Source: Burkholderia stabilis (GTDB taxonomy: Bacteria > Pseudomonadota > Gammaproteobacteria > Burkholderiales > Burkholderiaceae). Taken from it: a stretch of 64,000 nt of DNA. Made by a program: the position numbers and the translations under genes. Below the pieces are notes generated by a model that did no database searches, was not told where the DNA came from, and saw nothing but the letters and a program-made list of their open reading frames with translations. The stretch lies in NCBI RefSeq assembly GCF_001742165.1, contig NZ_CP016443.1:744001-808000 (forward strand), given 5' to 3'. This document shows positions 17,410 through 24,185 of this stretch, piece after piece (position 1 is the stretch's first letter; the number at the start of each line of letters is the position of its first letter).

Positions 17410-17826
17410 TCAATCGAACGGATTCAGCAGCCGGACACCGGTGCGAGCGAAATCGTCGACGTTGCGCGTAACGACCGTGAGATCGTTGATCAACGCGGTG
17501 GCCGCGATCAGCTTGTCGAGCTCGTGCGTCGGATCGGGCACGCGCAAATGCCCCCACATCTGGCTGGTCTCGATATCGACCGGCAGGATGTTCGGCGCAT
17601 AGCCGGACAGGATCGTCGCCATCCATGCTTCGAGAGCCGACGCCTGCGGATGATCGCCTCGATGACGGATCAGGTCGACGCCGCGCCGAAGCTCGGCCAC
17701 CGTCACGACGGACAGATACAGCGGGCTCGCGTCGGCTTCGGCTTGCCTGAAGAACGCCCGCACGCCGCGGTTGGTTCGCTTGCCCTTCCTGATTTCGCTG
17801 ATGACGTTCGTATCAATCAAAAACAC
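17410..17826 (-). CDS. vapC: VapC/FitB-type PIN-domain toxin
   Basis: A 138-residue PIN-domain ribonuclease with the acidic metal-binding residues in place. These are Asp in FLIDTNVISE at the start, Glu in VTVAELRRG, Asp in HELDKLIAATA and Asp in VVTRNVDDF. A GTG start at 17826 is preferred: GAGG sits at a good distance, and the protein then begins right at the first PIN strand. It overlaps the antitoxin gene by 14 bp. An ATG at 17880 would add 18 non-family residues. PIN toxins cleave RNA, often tRNA or rRNA. The pair probably acts as addiction or growth-control module inside the steroid locus. Confidence 0.9.
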   Translation of the reverse strand: MFLIDTNVISEIRKGKRTNRGVRAFFRQAEADASPLYLSVVTVAELRRGVDLIRHRGDHPQASALEAWMATILSGYAPNILPVDIETSQMWGHLRVPDPTHELDKLIAATALINDLTVVTRNVDDFARTGVRLLNPFD

Positions 17827-18049
17827 GCCTGACCTCGCCGGAATCCTGAATCCGCTGGAAATCCGTGTCTTCGCCAGCATCGGGCATGCTCATCAGCACT
17901 TGCGCAAATGACCTTCGCTTCGGCCGGCCGAGCGCATCGGCCAGGATGGCCCGATGTTCGGCCTCGGCACTCCTGCCATTTGCCGCAGCCTGCTCGCGCA
18001 GGCTCTGAACGATACTGTCATCCACGTTACGCACCAGTAGATTTGCCAT
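17813..18049 (-). CDS. vapB: VapB/FitA-type antitoxin
   Basis: A 78-residue protein whose first 45 residues (MANLLVRNVDDSIVQSLREQAAANGRS) have the ribbon-helix-helix pattern of FitA/Phd-like antitoxins. The C-terminal tail, containing SMPDAGEDTDFQ and ending RRVFD, would wrap the toxin. ATG 18049 has a GGAGG six bases upstream. The downstream toxin gene overlaps by 14 bp, so the pair is translationally coupled. A palindrome over its -10 box suggests autorepression by the VapBC complex. Confidence 0.88.
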   Translation of the reverse strand: MANLLVRNVDDSIVQSLREQAAANGRSAEAEHRAILADALGRPKRRSFAQVLMSMPDAGEDTDFQRIQDSGEVRRVFD

Positions 18050-18065
18050 AAGTCCCTCCATCCAG

Positions 18066-18115
18066 ATTGCTATCAATGATAGCGTCACGACCATGAATTG
18101 CAAGCATTGCTATCA
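18066..18115 (-). promoter_or_regulatory. vapBC promoter with autoregulatory palindrome
   Basis: Read on the minus strand, a -35 TTGCAA (18098-18103) and a -10 TATCAT (18076-18081) are separated by 16 bp. A perfect 15-bp palindrome GCTATCA-A-TGATAGC (18069-18083) covers the -10. The ten-base block ATTGCTATCA occurs at 18066-18075 and again at 18106-18115, 40 bp apart (about four helical turns), flanking the promoter. This is the arrangement expected for cooperative binding of a VapBC complex. Confidence 0.7.
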
Positions 18116-18449
18116 CCGTCAGTGGCGGAGGGAAACGATAGTTGGCGCCGGCGAACAGCAAAGGCCGCATGAATACACATGGCTTGCGCCGCTCGCCCGA
18201 CACGTCGAACTGCAGTCCGCAAGGTAAGTCGAATCGGAAAAATGAAAAAGACGGCCGATTGGCTATCGGCAGCCGTTTCTCGCGTACAGATGTGCAAACC
18301 GACGCAGCGCGCGGCCGCATCCACCGATCGATCGCGCAACACGCCCGCCGGCCACCTGGCAACGTATTCCGGATCGCCAGCAACCGAACCATTGCCATGC
18401 CCTCATCGCCAATCCACCGTTCGGCGCGCGCAACAACAGCTCGACCCGC
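18116..18449. other. intergenic stretch between vapBC promoter and OMP gene
   Basis: About 330 bp with lower G+C than the neighbours and only short, compositionally unconvincing frames on the plus strand. The OMP gene ends at its left... boundary (18450) and vapBC is transcribed away from it. I see no terminator hairpin or repeat that stands out. Confidence 0.45.
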
Positions 18450-19109
18450 TCAGAACCGATACGAAATCCCGATCTGCAAAACCGGATACCACCGATAGCG
18501 CGACATCACCTGCCTCAGTTGGTCCAGCCCGCTCGCGACCAGGATCTGGCTCTTCGCCGGTCCGACTGCCGCCGCCAGTTCCGGCGACAGCGAATACGCG
18601 CATTTCGGCATCCCGTACGCGACGCCGAGGTCGGCGACGAATCCCAACCCTTTCGATGCCGGCCGGTGCCCGTAGCCGATTCCGACATACGGCATCACCG
18701 CCGGATAACGCGCTTGCGCGACCGCGTACATCCCCGGCATCGCCGGATAGCGCTTGCCGCCGAATACGTAAGTGCCGTTGGTCGGCACCGATACGCCGCG
18801 AAGTTCGTCATCGTTGAAGCGCATCCCGATCGTCGCGCGAAAGCCGCTGCCTCGCCAAGGAAAGATGTCCGCGTACAGACCGCCCTGACGCAGCTTCAGG
18901 TCGTCCTGATAGCGATTGCCGGCCACCGTGAAGTCGTGCGAAAGATCGATCGCATTGAAATCCGCGTGCGCGCCCAGCATCGAATTGAAGCTCACGGCCG
19001 CACCGATGCCGACGCCCTGCGTGCCGCCCTGCAGGTAGATCTCCTGCGCGTGCGCGCTCGCGGCACACATCACCGCGACTGCGGCCCATTGGTTCACTGT
19101 CGTTTTCAC
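18450..19109 (-). CDS. small outer-membrane beta-barrel protein
   Basis: A 219-residue exported protein with a signal peptide (KTTVNQWAAVAVMCAASAHAQ). It continues with alternating hydrophobic/polar strands rich in Gly and Tyr, and a C-terminal Phe (LQIGISYRF), the classic outer-membrane assembly signal. A GTG start at 19109 is chosen because GGGGAGG lies five bases upstream; the ATG at 19127 lies before that ribosome site. Strand count by eye is about eight to ten. It sits between the two steroid blocks, so uptake or sensing of a hydrophobic compound is conceivable, but no substrate motif supports it. I do not recognise the family. Confidence 0.75.
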   Translation of the reverse strand: MKTTVNQWAAVAVMCAASAHAQEIYLQGGTQGVGIGAAVSFNSMLGAHADFNAIDLSHDFTVAGNRYQDDLKLRQGGLYADIFPWRGSGFRATIGMRFNDDELRGVSVPTNGTYVFGGKRYPAMPGMYAVAQARYPAVMPYVGIGYGHRPASKGLGFVADLGVAYGMPKCAYSLSPELAAAVGPAKSQILVASGLDQLRQVMSRYRWYPVLQIGISYRF

Positions 19110-19925
19110 GGGCGCCTCCCCCGACATGTGCCGGGCGCGCCGTCCCGCCGCATGCAGCCCCTGCGCAATGCGTGGCGCGAACCCCGGCACGACACCTTGC
19201 AAGCAAGCTTGCTGTTCGACGGATCGGGAACACGGTGCCCGTGCGCATGACCGATACGACATGCGCGACGGATACGCCGCAACAGACGGCACCTGCGCCC
19301 CGATCCGATTCCCCGTTTGTTTCGATGTCGTTACATGCCGTCGATGCGATCGTCGTTCTGGCCAATTTCGTTTGCAGCGGCGGCCCCGGGTCAACCGCAA
19401 AGCGCGTGCCATGCGGCGCAAACCGAAGCGAGGCAAGCGTTACCGCCGAACATGCACGGTCACGTGGGGGAAGAATCGGAGGAAATGTTTCAGGAACGTA
19501 TCCGTATTCGGCAGACCAGGCCGAAACCCGGCCAAAACGCGTGATTCGCCCCGTCGTACGTCGAGATCGCAACGCCTGCCGAACAAGGCCGCACGGCCGT
19601 CAGCGCATGCGCGTGGCCGTCCCGATCAATCGAGTACCGGGGAATACTTTGAAAAAGCGTTGCAGAAGTGTGACCTCGCGCAGGGTGCAAGCGATGCAGA
19701 CGCGCAATCGTGCGTGACGAGGCAGGGTGAATACCGATGCGTGCGCATGCAACTTGTTCATGTCACGCCCGGAAGCGATACGAGAGCCGGAACGACTGCC
19801 GCGAGCCGATCCGCAGATCGGCCGCGTTGTCGGCGTTCTGAAAAAGGAAGAATGGTGATCAATATCGACACGCGGGACGACCGGCACGCAAGCGCGGTTG
19901 CCCGAACGTGCAATTCCGCGCCGAG
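19110..19925. other. 816-bp stretch without a convincing gene
   Basis: The G+C content looks lower than in flanking genes, and the open frames present (for example 19172-19717 and 19126-19974, plus strand) have no codon bias, no family motif and Arg/Thr-rich composition, so I do not call them. It contains the upstream region of the OMP gene and the downstream region of the block-2 operon. A 7-bp stem hairpin GCCGATC-CGCA-GATCGGC at 19805-19822 could be a weak terminator for the operon ending at 19926. It may be a remnant of an insertion separating the two steroid blocks. Confidence 0.5.
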
Positions 19926-20699
19926 CTACAACCCATACCCTCCGGACACATTCAACTGCTGCCCGGTAATGTAATCCGCCCTGTCCGACGCCAGAAACAC
20001 CGCCGCCCGCCCCACGTCGTGCGCCTTCCCCCAGCGCTTGAGCGCGAGCATCTTCTGCGTCTCGTCGATCCACGCCTGGTCGAACTGCCCCTGTTCGAGC
20101 AGCACCGGAAACATCCCGGCCTCGATCACGCCGACCAGGATCGAATTCGCGCGAATGTTGTAACGCCCCTCCTCGCGCGCCAGCCCCTTCACCAGCGCCT
20201 CGTTCGCGGCCTTCGGCGCGACCGACAGTCCGTCTCGATCAGGCCAGCGCAGATGCCCCGCCGAACCGAGCGTCACGAACGACCCGCCGCCTGACGCACG
20301 GAAGTGCGGCAGCGCGGCTTTCGCCGCGACGAAGAAACCGATCGTCTCGACGTCGATCGCGCGGCGCCAGTCGTCGTGCGTCATATCGCCGATATGACGC
20401 TGGTTCACGAACGGCCCGGCCGCCCAGACAACCGTATGCACCCGGCCATGCGCGTCGATCGCGGCCGCGAGCGCGGCGTCGACCTGCGCGGGATCGGTCA
20501 CGTCCACGCAGTGCGTGGTAGCCGCCACACCTTCGGCCCGAATATCACGCGCAACGCGCTCGGCCACGTCGGCCTTGCTGCGATAACCCACCGCGACCGG
20601 CACGCCGGCACGCGCAAACTCGAGCGCGACGCCCTGCCCGATCCCGCCGCTGCCGCCGAACACCAGCACCGCGCCCTGCGCAAATCCGTTGTCGTTCAT
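19926..20699 (-). CDS. SDR-family protein with missing catalytic Tyr
   Basis: A 257-residue Rossmann-fold SDR. The cofactor motif is FGGSGGIGQG (14-23); NNAG is replaced by WAAG (92-95), and Ser146 is present. The usual Tyr-x3-Lys is Ser159-x3-Lys163 (LSVAPKAANEAL). The C-terminus has FLASDRADYITGQQLNVSGG, normal for the family. It is the last gene of block 2, 32 bp after fadD3. Loss of the Tyr suggests a changed mechanism, an isomerase or binding role, or decay, although the reading frame is intact. ATG 20699 is the only reasonable start. Physiological substrate unknown. Confidence 0.88.
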   Translation of the reverse strand: MNDNGFAQGAVLVFGGSGGIGQGVALEFARAGVPVAVGYRSKADVAERVARDIRAEGVAATTHCVDVTDPAQVDAALAAAIDAHGRVHTVVWAAGPFVNQRHIGDMTHDDWRRAIDVETIGFFVAAKAALPHFRASGGGSFVTLGSAGHLRWPDRDGLSVAPKAANEALVKGLAREEGRYNIRANSILVGVIEAGMFPVLLEQGQFDQAWIDETQKMLALKRWGKAHDVGRAAVFLASDRADYITGQQLNVSGGYGL

Positions 20700-20731
20700 G
20701 CGTCCATCCCGTTCGTGTGTCGCGGCGGCGC

Positions 20732-22318
20732 TCAGGCCGCCGACTCGGTTCCCGCGCGCAGCCGGTACTTCAGCACCTTGCCCGCCGCGCTCGTCGGCAA
20801 TTGCTCGACGAACGTGAAGTGCCGCGGCACCTTGTAGTTCGCCATGTTGCGGCGCGCCCAGTCGTTCAGTTCGTCGGCGTCGGCATGCGCGCCCGGACGC
20901 AGCACGACATACGCGTGTCCGACCTCGCCCAGCCGCGTATCGGGCACGCCGACCAGCGCAACCTGTGCGATGGCGGGATGCGCGGCGAGCAGCCGCTCGA
21001 TCTCCGCCGGATAACAGTTGAAACCGCCGACGATGAACATGTCCTTGATGCGGTCGGTGATCTTCAGGTTGCCGTTCGCATCGACGCAGCCGAGATCGCC
21101 CGTATGCAGCCAGCCGTCCGCATCGACGGTCTCGCGTGTCGCCTCGGGCTGGTTGAAGTAGCCGCGCATCACGTTGTAGCCGCGCACCCAGATTTCGCCG
21201 GTCTCGTCCGGCCCGAGCGGCGCGCCGCCCGGCCCCGCGATGCGCAGTTCGACATCCGGCATCGGCCGCCCCGACGTATAGGCGACGGTTTCCGCATCGT
21301 CGCCCTGACGGCACAGCGTCGCGAAGCCGCACGATTCGGTCAGCCCGTAGCCGGTCAGCACCGTCTCGAAGCCGAGCTCCGCGCGCATCCGCTCGATCAG
21401 GCTCGGCGCAATCGCCGCCGCGCCCGTTACCGCGATCCGCAGCGACGACAGGTCGCGCGTCGAGCGATCGGGCGCGTCGAGCAGCGCGTAGTACAGCGTC
21501 GGCGGGCCGGGCAGCACCGACACACGATCGTCGGCGACACGCCGCAACACGTCGGCCGGCTGGAACACGAGATGCGGCAGCACGGTCGCGCCGCTCGACA
21601 GCGCGGCAAGCCAGCCGGCCTTGTAGCCGAACGTGTGGAAGAACGGGTTGACGATCAGGTAGCGGTCGTCGCGGCGCACGCCGGCGATCGTCGCCCACGC
21701 TTGCGCGGCACGCAGGTTCTGGCCATGCGTCGTCATCACGCCCTTCGGGCGGCCCGTCGTGCCGGACGTGAACATCAGGTCCATCACGGTATCGGGCGTG
21801 ACCTGCGCCTCGCGCTCACGCACCGCGGCCAGCGGCACCGCCGCGCCACGCGCGAGGAACGCGTTCCAGGTCTCGTCGCGCGCGCCGGACGGCGGCGCAC
21901 CGTCGAACACGACGACGCGTTCGAGCGTCGCCGGCCGGTGCGGCGCGAGCATCGCCGGATAGGATTCTCCGAGGAAGGCGCCACAACAGAACAGCAGCCG
22001 CGCGCCGCCGTCGTGCAGAATGCCGCCGACCTCCATCCCCTTCATCCGCGTATTGACCGGCACGAGGATCGCGCCGACGGTGTGGATTGCGAGCGCGGCG
22101 ACGATCCATTGCGGCAGGTTCGGCGCCCAGACCGCGATGCGGTCGCCGGCGTCGATGCCGCTCGCCAGCAGCGCGCGGGCCGCGTCGAGGCGCGCCGCGT
22201 CGAGTTCCGCGTAGGTCAGCCGGCCATGCTCCGACTCGATCGCCGGGTGCGCGCCGTGGCGCGCGGCAGCCCGCGCGATCAGCGCGGGCGTGGTCAGGAT
22301 TTCATTGTCCATCGTCAT
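20732..22318 (-). CDS. fadD3: FadD3-like HIP-CoA ligase
   Basis: A 528-residue adenylate-forming CoA ligase. The P-loop is MFTSGTTGRPKG (about 180), followed by VNPFFHTFGYKAGWLAAL, VLPGPPTLYYALLD, TGYGLTESCGF (about 315), the GWLHTGDLG/ITDRIKD hinge, and the C-terminal Lys in SAAGKVLKYRL. The NPFF-FGYKAG and LPGPPT blocks match my memory of FadD3, which activates the two-ring propionate HIP to HIP-CoA, the entry to C/D-ring degradation. Three in-frame ATGs (22324, 22318, 22312) are possible and none has a strong ribosome site; 22318 is a compromise. It is 40 bp below the KshB-like gene in the same operon. Confidence 0.9.
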   Translation of the reverse strand: MTMDNEILTTPALIARAAARHGAHPAIESEHGRLTYAELDAARLDAARALLASGIDAGDRIAVWAPNLPQWIVAALAIHTVGAILVPVNTRMKGMEVGGILHDGGARLLFCCGAFLGESYPAMLAPHRPATLERVVVFDGAPPSGARDETWNAFLARGAAVPLAAVREREAQVTPDTVMDLMFTSGTTGRPKGVMTTHGQNLRAAQAWATIAGVRRDDRYLIVNPFFHTFGYKAGWLAALSSGATVLPHLVFQPADVLRRVADDRVSVLPGPPTLYYALLDAPDRSTRDLSSLRIAVTGAAAIAPSLIERMRAELGFETVLTGYGLTESCGFATLCRQGDDAETVAYTSGRPMPDVELRIAGPGGAPLGPDETGEIWVRGYNVMRGYFNQPEATRETVDADGWLHTGDLGCVDANGNLKITDRIKDMFIVGGFNCYPAEIERLLAAHPAIAQVALVGVPDTRLGEVGHAYVVLRPGAHADADELNDWARRNMANYKVPRHFTFVEQLPTSAAGKVLKYRLRAGTESAA

Positions 22319-22358
22319 AGGCATCAGGTTGCCGTGCGCGCCGCCGGCGCGCCACGGC

Positions 22359-23402
22359 TCAGTCGGGAAACACCACGCGCAGCGCATCGCTCGCGGGTCG
22401 CGCGCAACAGGCCAGCGTCCAGCCGGCCGCGATCTCGTCGTCGTCGAGCACGTGGTTACTGTCGAGCGCGACCTCGCCGCGCTCGATCCGGCACATGCAC
22501 GCGCCGCATTGCCCCATCCGGCAGGAATTCGGCGCCGGCACGCCCGCGCGCAGCATCGCGTCGAGCAGCGTTTCGCCAGGCGCGCTGTCGAACGCGAACG
22601 CGTCGCCGTCGAGCACCGTCTCGATCGCCGCGCCTTCGCCGGCGCCTGCCGCTGCCGCGGCCGACGCCGCGGTCTCGGCCTGCGCCGGCGCATCGGGCAG
22701 CGACGCGAACCGCTCGACGTGCACGCGCGCACGCGGCAGCCCGAGGCCGAGCATCGCGGCCAGCGCGTTCTCCATGAACAGCGCGGGCCCGCAGATGAAC
22801 GTCTCCTGCTGGCTGAACGGCCGCGCAAGTTCTTCGAGATGGCGTTGCTGCGGAATGCCCTGCACGCTGTCGAGCCAGTGAATCACGCGCACGCGGCCTG
22901 GATGGCGCTGCGCGAGCTGCTGCAGCTCGTCGCGGAAGATCACCGAGCGCTCGTCGCGGTTCGCATAGATCAGCGTCAGCATCCCGCGCCCGTGCACGAG
23001 CGCCGATTTCAGGATCGACAGCACGGGCGTGATACCGCTGCCGCCCGCGAACAGCAGCAGGTCGCCGTCGAGCGCGCGCGGCGTGAACACGCCGGCCGGC
23101 GGCAGCACGTCGAGCGTGTCGCCCGCCTGCACGCGGTCGCACAGCCAGTTCGACGCGCGGCCGTCGCGCACGCGCTTGACGGTGATCTTCGGCGCGGCAT
23201 CGATGCCCGGCGCGCTCGACAGCGAATAACAGCGCGTGACGGTCGCGTCCGCGCACGGCACGTTCAGCGTCAGGAACTGCCCGGGCCGGTAAGCGAATGC
23301 GTCGCGCAGCGCGGCGGGCACGTCGAACACGAACGAGCACGCGTCGTCGCTTTCGGCAATCACTTCGGCAACGGTCAGCCGGTGGAAGCGCGAATCGCTC
23401 AT
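22359..23402 (-). CDS. kshB: KshB/HmpA-type ferredoxin-NAD(P)H reductase
   Basis: A 347-residue iron-sulfur flavoprotein. An N-terminal FNR-type domain has RCYSLSSAP for FAD, LFAGGSGITPVLSIL for the nucleotide, and FICGP. It is fused to a C-terminal plant-type [2Fe-2S] ferredoxin with Cys294-x4-Cys299-x2-Cys302-x29-Cys332. This is the architecture of KshB, the electron donor to 3-ketosteroid 9alpha-hydroxylase (KshA), and of PaaK-type reductases. The Rieske oxygenase KshA is not in the window, so the partner must be encoded elsewhere. ATG 23402 is 10 bp after the small ORF's stop. A linker of Ala/Glu (about 240-260) joins the domains. Confidence 0.88.
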   Translation of the reverse strand: MSDSRFHRLTVAEVIAESDDACSFVFDVPAALRDAFAYRPGQFLTLNVPCADATVTRCYSLSSAPGIDAAPKITVKRVRDGRASNWLCDRVQAGDTLDVLPPAGVFTPRALDGDLLLFAGGSGITPVLSILKSALVHGRGMLTLIYANRDERSVIFRDELQQLAQRHPGRVRVIHWLDSVQGIPQQRHLEELARPFSQQETFICGPALFMENALAAMLGLGLPRARVHVERFASLPDAPAQAETAASAAAAAGAGEGAAIETVLDGDAFAFDSAPGETLLDAMLRAGVPAPNSCRMGQCGACMCRIERGEVALDSNHVLDDDEIAAGWTLACCARPASDALRVVFPD

Positions 23403-23412
23403 GGCCGGCTCC

Positions 23413-23628
23413 TCATGCCGTGCCGGCAACATGGCCGGCCCGTTCGCGACGGTCGGCGACGACCTGCGCTTCGTTCGACGCCAGCGCCGGCGCGAGGCAC
23501 GCGAACCCGTTCAGCACATGCGATGCCGCACCGCCGAGCAGGCGCACGATCTCGCGCGCGGCCGATGCATCGGCGCCGCGCCGGGCATCGCCGGCTTGCG
23601 CGGTGCGGCCGTTCAGTCTGCGTGTCAT
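23413..23628 (-). CDS. small hypothetical protein in steroid operon
   Basis: A 71-codon frame between hsaB and the KshB-like gene. It has a GGAG eight bases before its ATG, strong G/C third-position bias and gaps of 38 and 10 bp to its neighbours, all consistent with a real operon gene. The protein has a charged N-terminus and a more hydrophobic middle (REIVRLLGGAASHVLNGFACLAPALA). No signal peptide or known motif is visible. Function unknown; it could also be a non-coding spacer. Confidence 0.45.
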   Translation of the reverse strand: MTRRLNGRTAQAGDARRGADASAAREIVRLLGGAASHVLNGFACLAPALASNEAQVVADRRERAGHVAGTA

Positions 23629-23666
23629 GGATCGTCTCCGCGGTGGCTGGAAAACCTGTGCGGCCA

Positions 23667-24185
23667 TCACGCGGCCGCACGGCTCGCGGGCGCGCCGGGT
23701 GTCGTATAGGCGCCGTCGAGATAGACGAGCGGATCGACGTCGCCGCTCATCAGCACCTCGCGGATGCGCCCGATGAACACCGTATGCGTGCCGTATTCGA
23801 AGCGGCCGTCCTGCTCGCACACGAAGCTCGCCTGCGAATCGCGCAGATACGGCACGCCGTGCGGCGACGTGTGCCAGTCGCCGGTCGTGAAGCGCGCTTC
23901 GCCCTTCAGGCGGCCGCTGCAGTCGATCGCGATGCCTTCGTGCCGTGCCGACAGCACGTTCACGCAGAACGGCGCTCCGGCATCGAGCGGCGGATACAGC
24001 GATGCCGAACGATTGATGCAGATCAGCAGCGACGGCGGCTCGGTGGACAGCGAATCGACCGCCGTCGCGGACATCGAGTAGCGCCGGCCGTCGTGCGCGC
24101 TGCTGATGACCGTGACGGAGCGCGCGAGGCGGCGCATCGCGAGCAGCATGTCGGTGCGCAGCGGGTGGGTGGTGAGATCGCTCAT
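23667..24185 (-). CDS. hsaB: HsaB-like flavin reductase
   Basis: A 172-residue flavin reductase domain protein. RRLARSVTVISSAHDGRRYSMSATAVDSLSTEPPSLLICI covers the flavin site, followed by FCVNVLSA and the terminal VFIGRI strand. HsaB supplies reduced flavin to the HsaA monooxygenase in A-ring opening. Its ATG overlaps the kstD-like stop by 4 bp (ATGA), so production is coupled to that gene; hsaA is one gene further upstream. It might also serve the LLM monooxygenase at the head of the block. Other two-component reductases share this fold, so the name rests partly on context. Confidence 0.88.
   Translation of the reverse strand: MSDLTTHPLRTDMLLAMRRLARSVTVISSAHDGRRYSMSATAVDSLSTEPPSLLICINRSASLYPPLDAGAPFCVNVLSARHEGIAIDCSGRLKGEARFTTGDWHTSPHGVPYLRDSQASFVCEQDGRFEYGTHTVFIGRIREVLMSGDVDPLVYLDGAYTTPGAPASRAAA

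Noticed and set aside
19805..19822. Hairpin GCCGATC-CGCA-GATCGGC as definite terminator of block 2
   Set aside because: Only a 7-bp stem with no U-tract in either direction and over 100 bp after the stop; mentioned as weak only.
19126..19974. Long plus-strand open frame (282 codons) and overlapping 181-codon frame in the gap before 19926
   Set aside because: Arg/Thr/Cys-rich, no codon bias, no ribosome site, overlaps the SDR stop; typical of chance open frames in GC-rich DNA.
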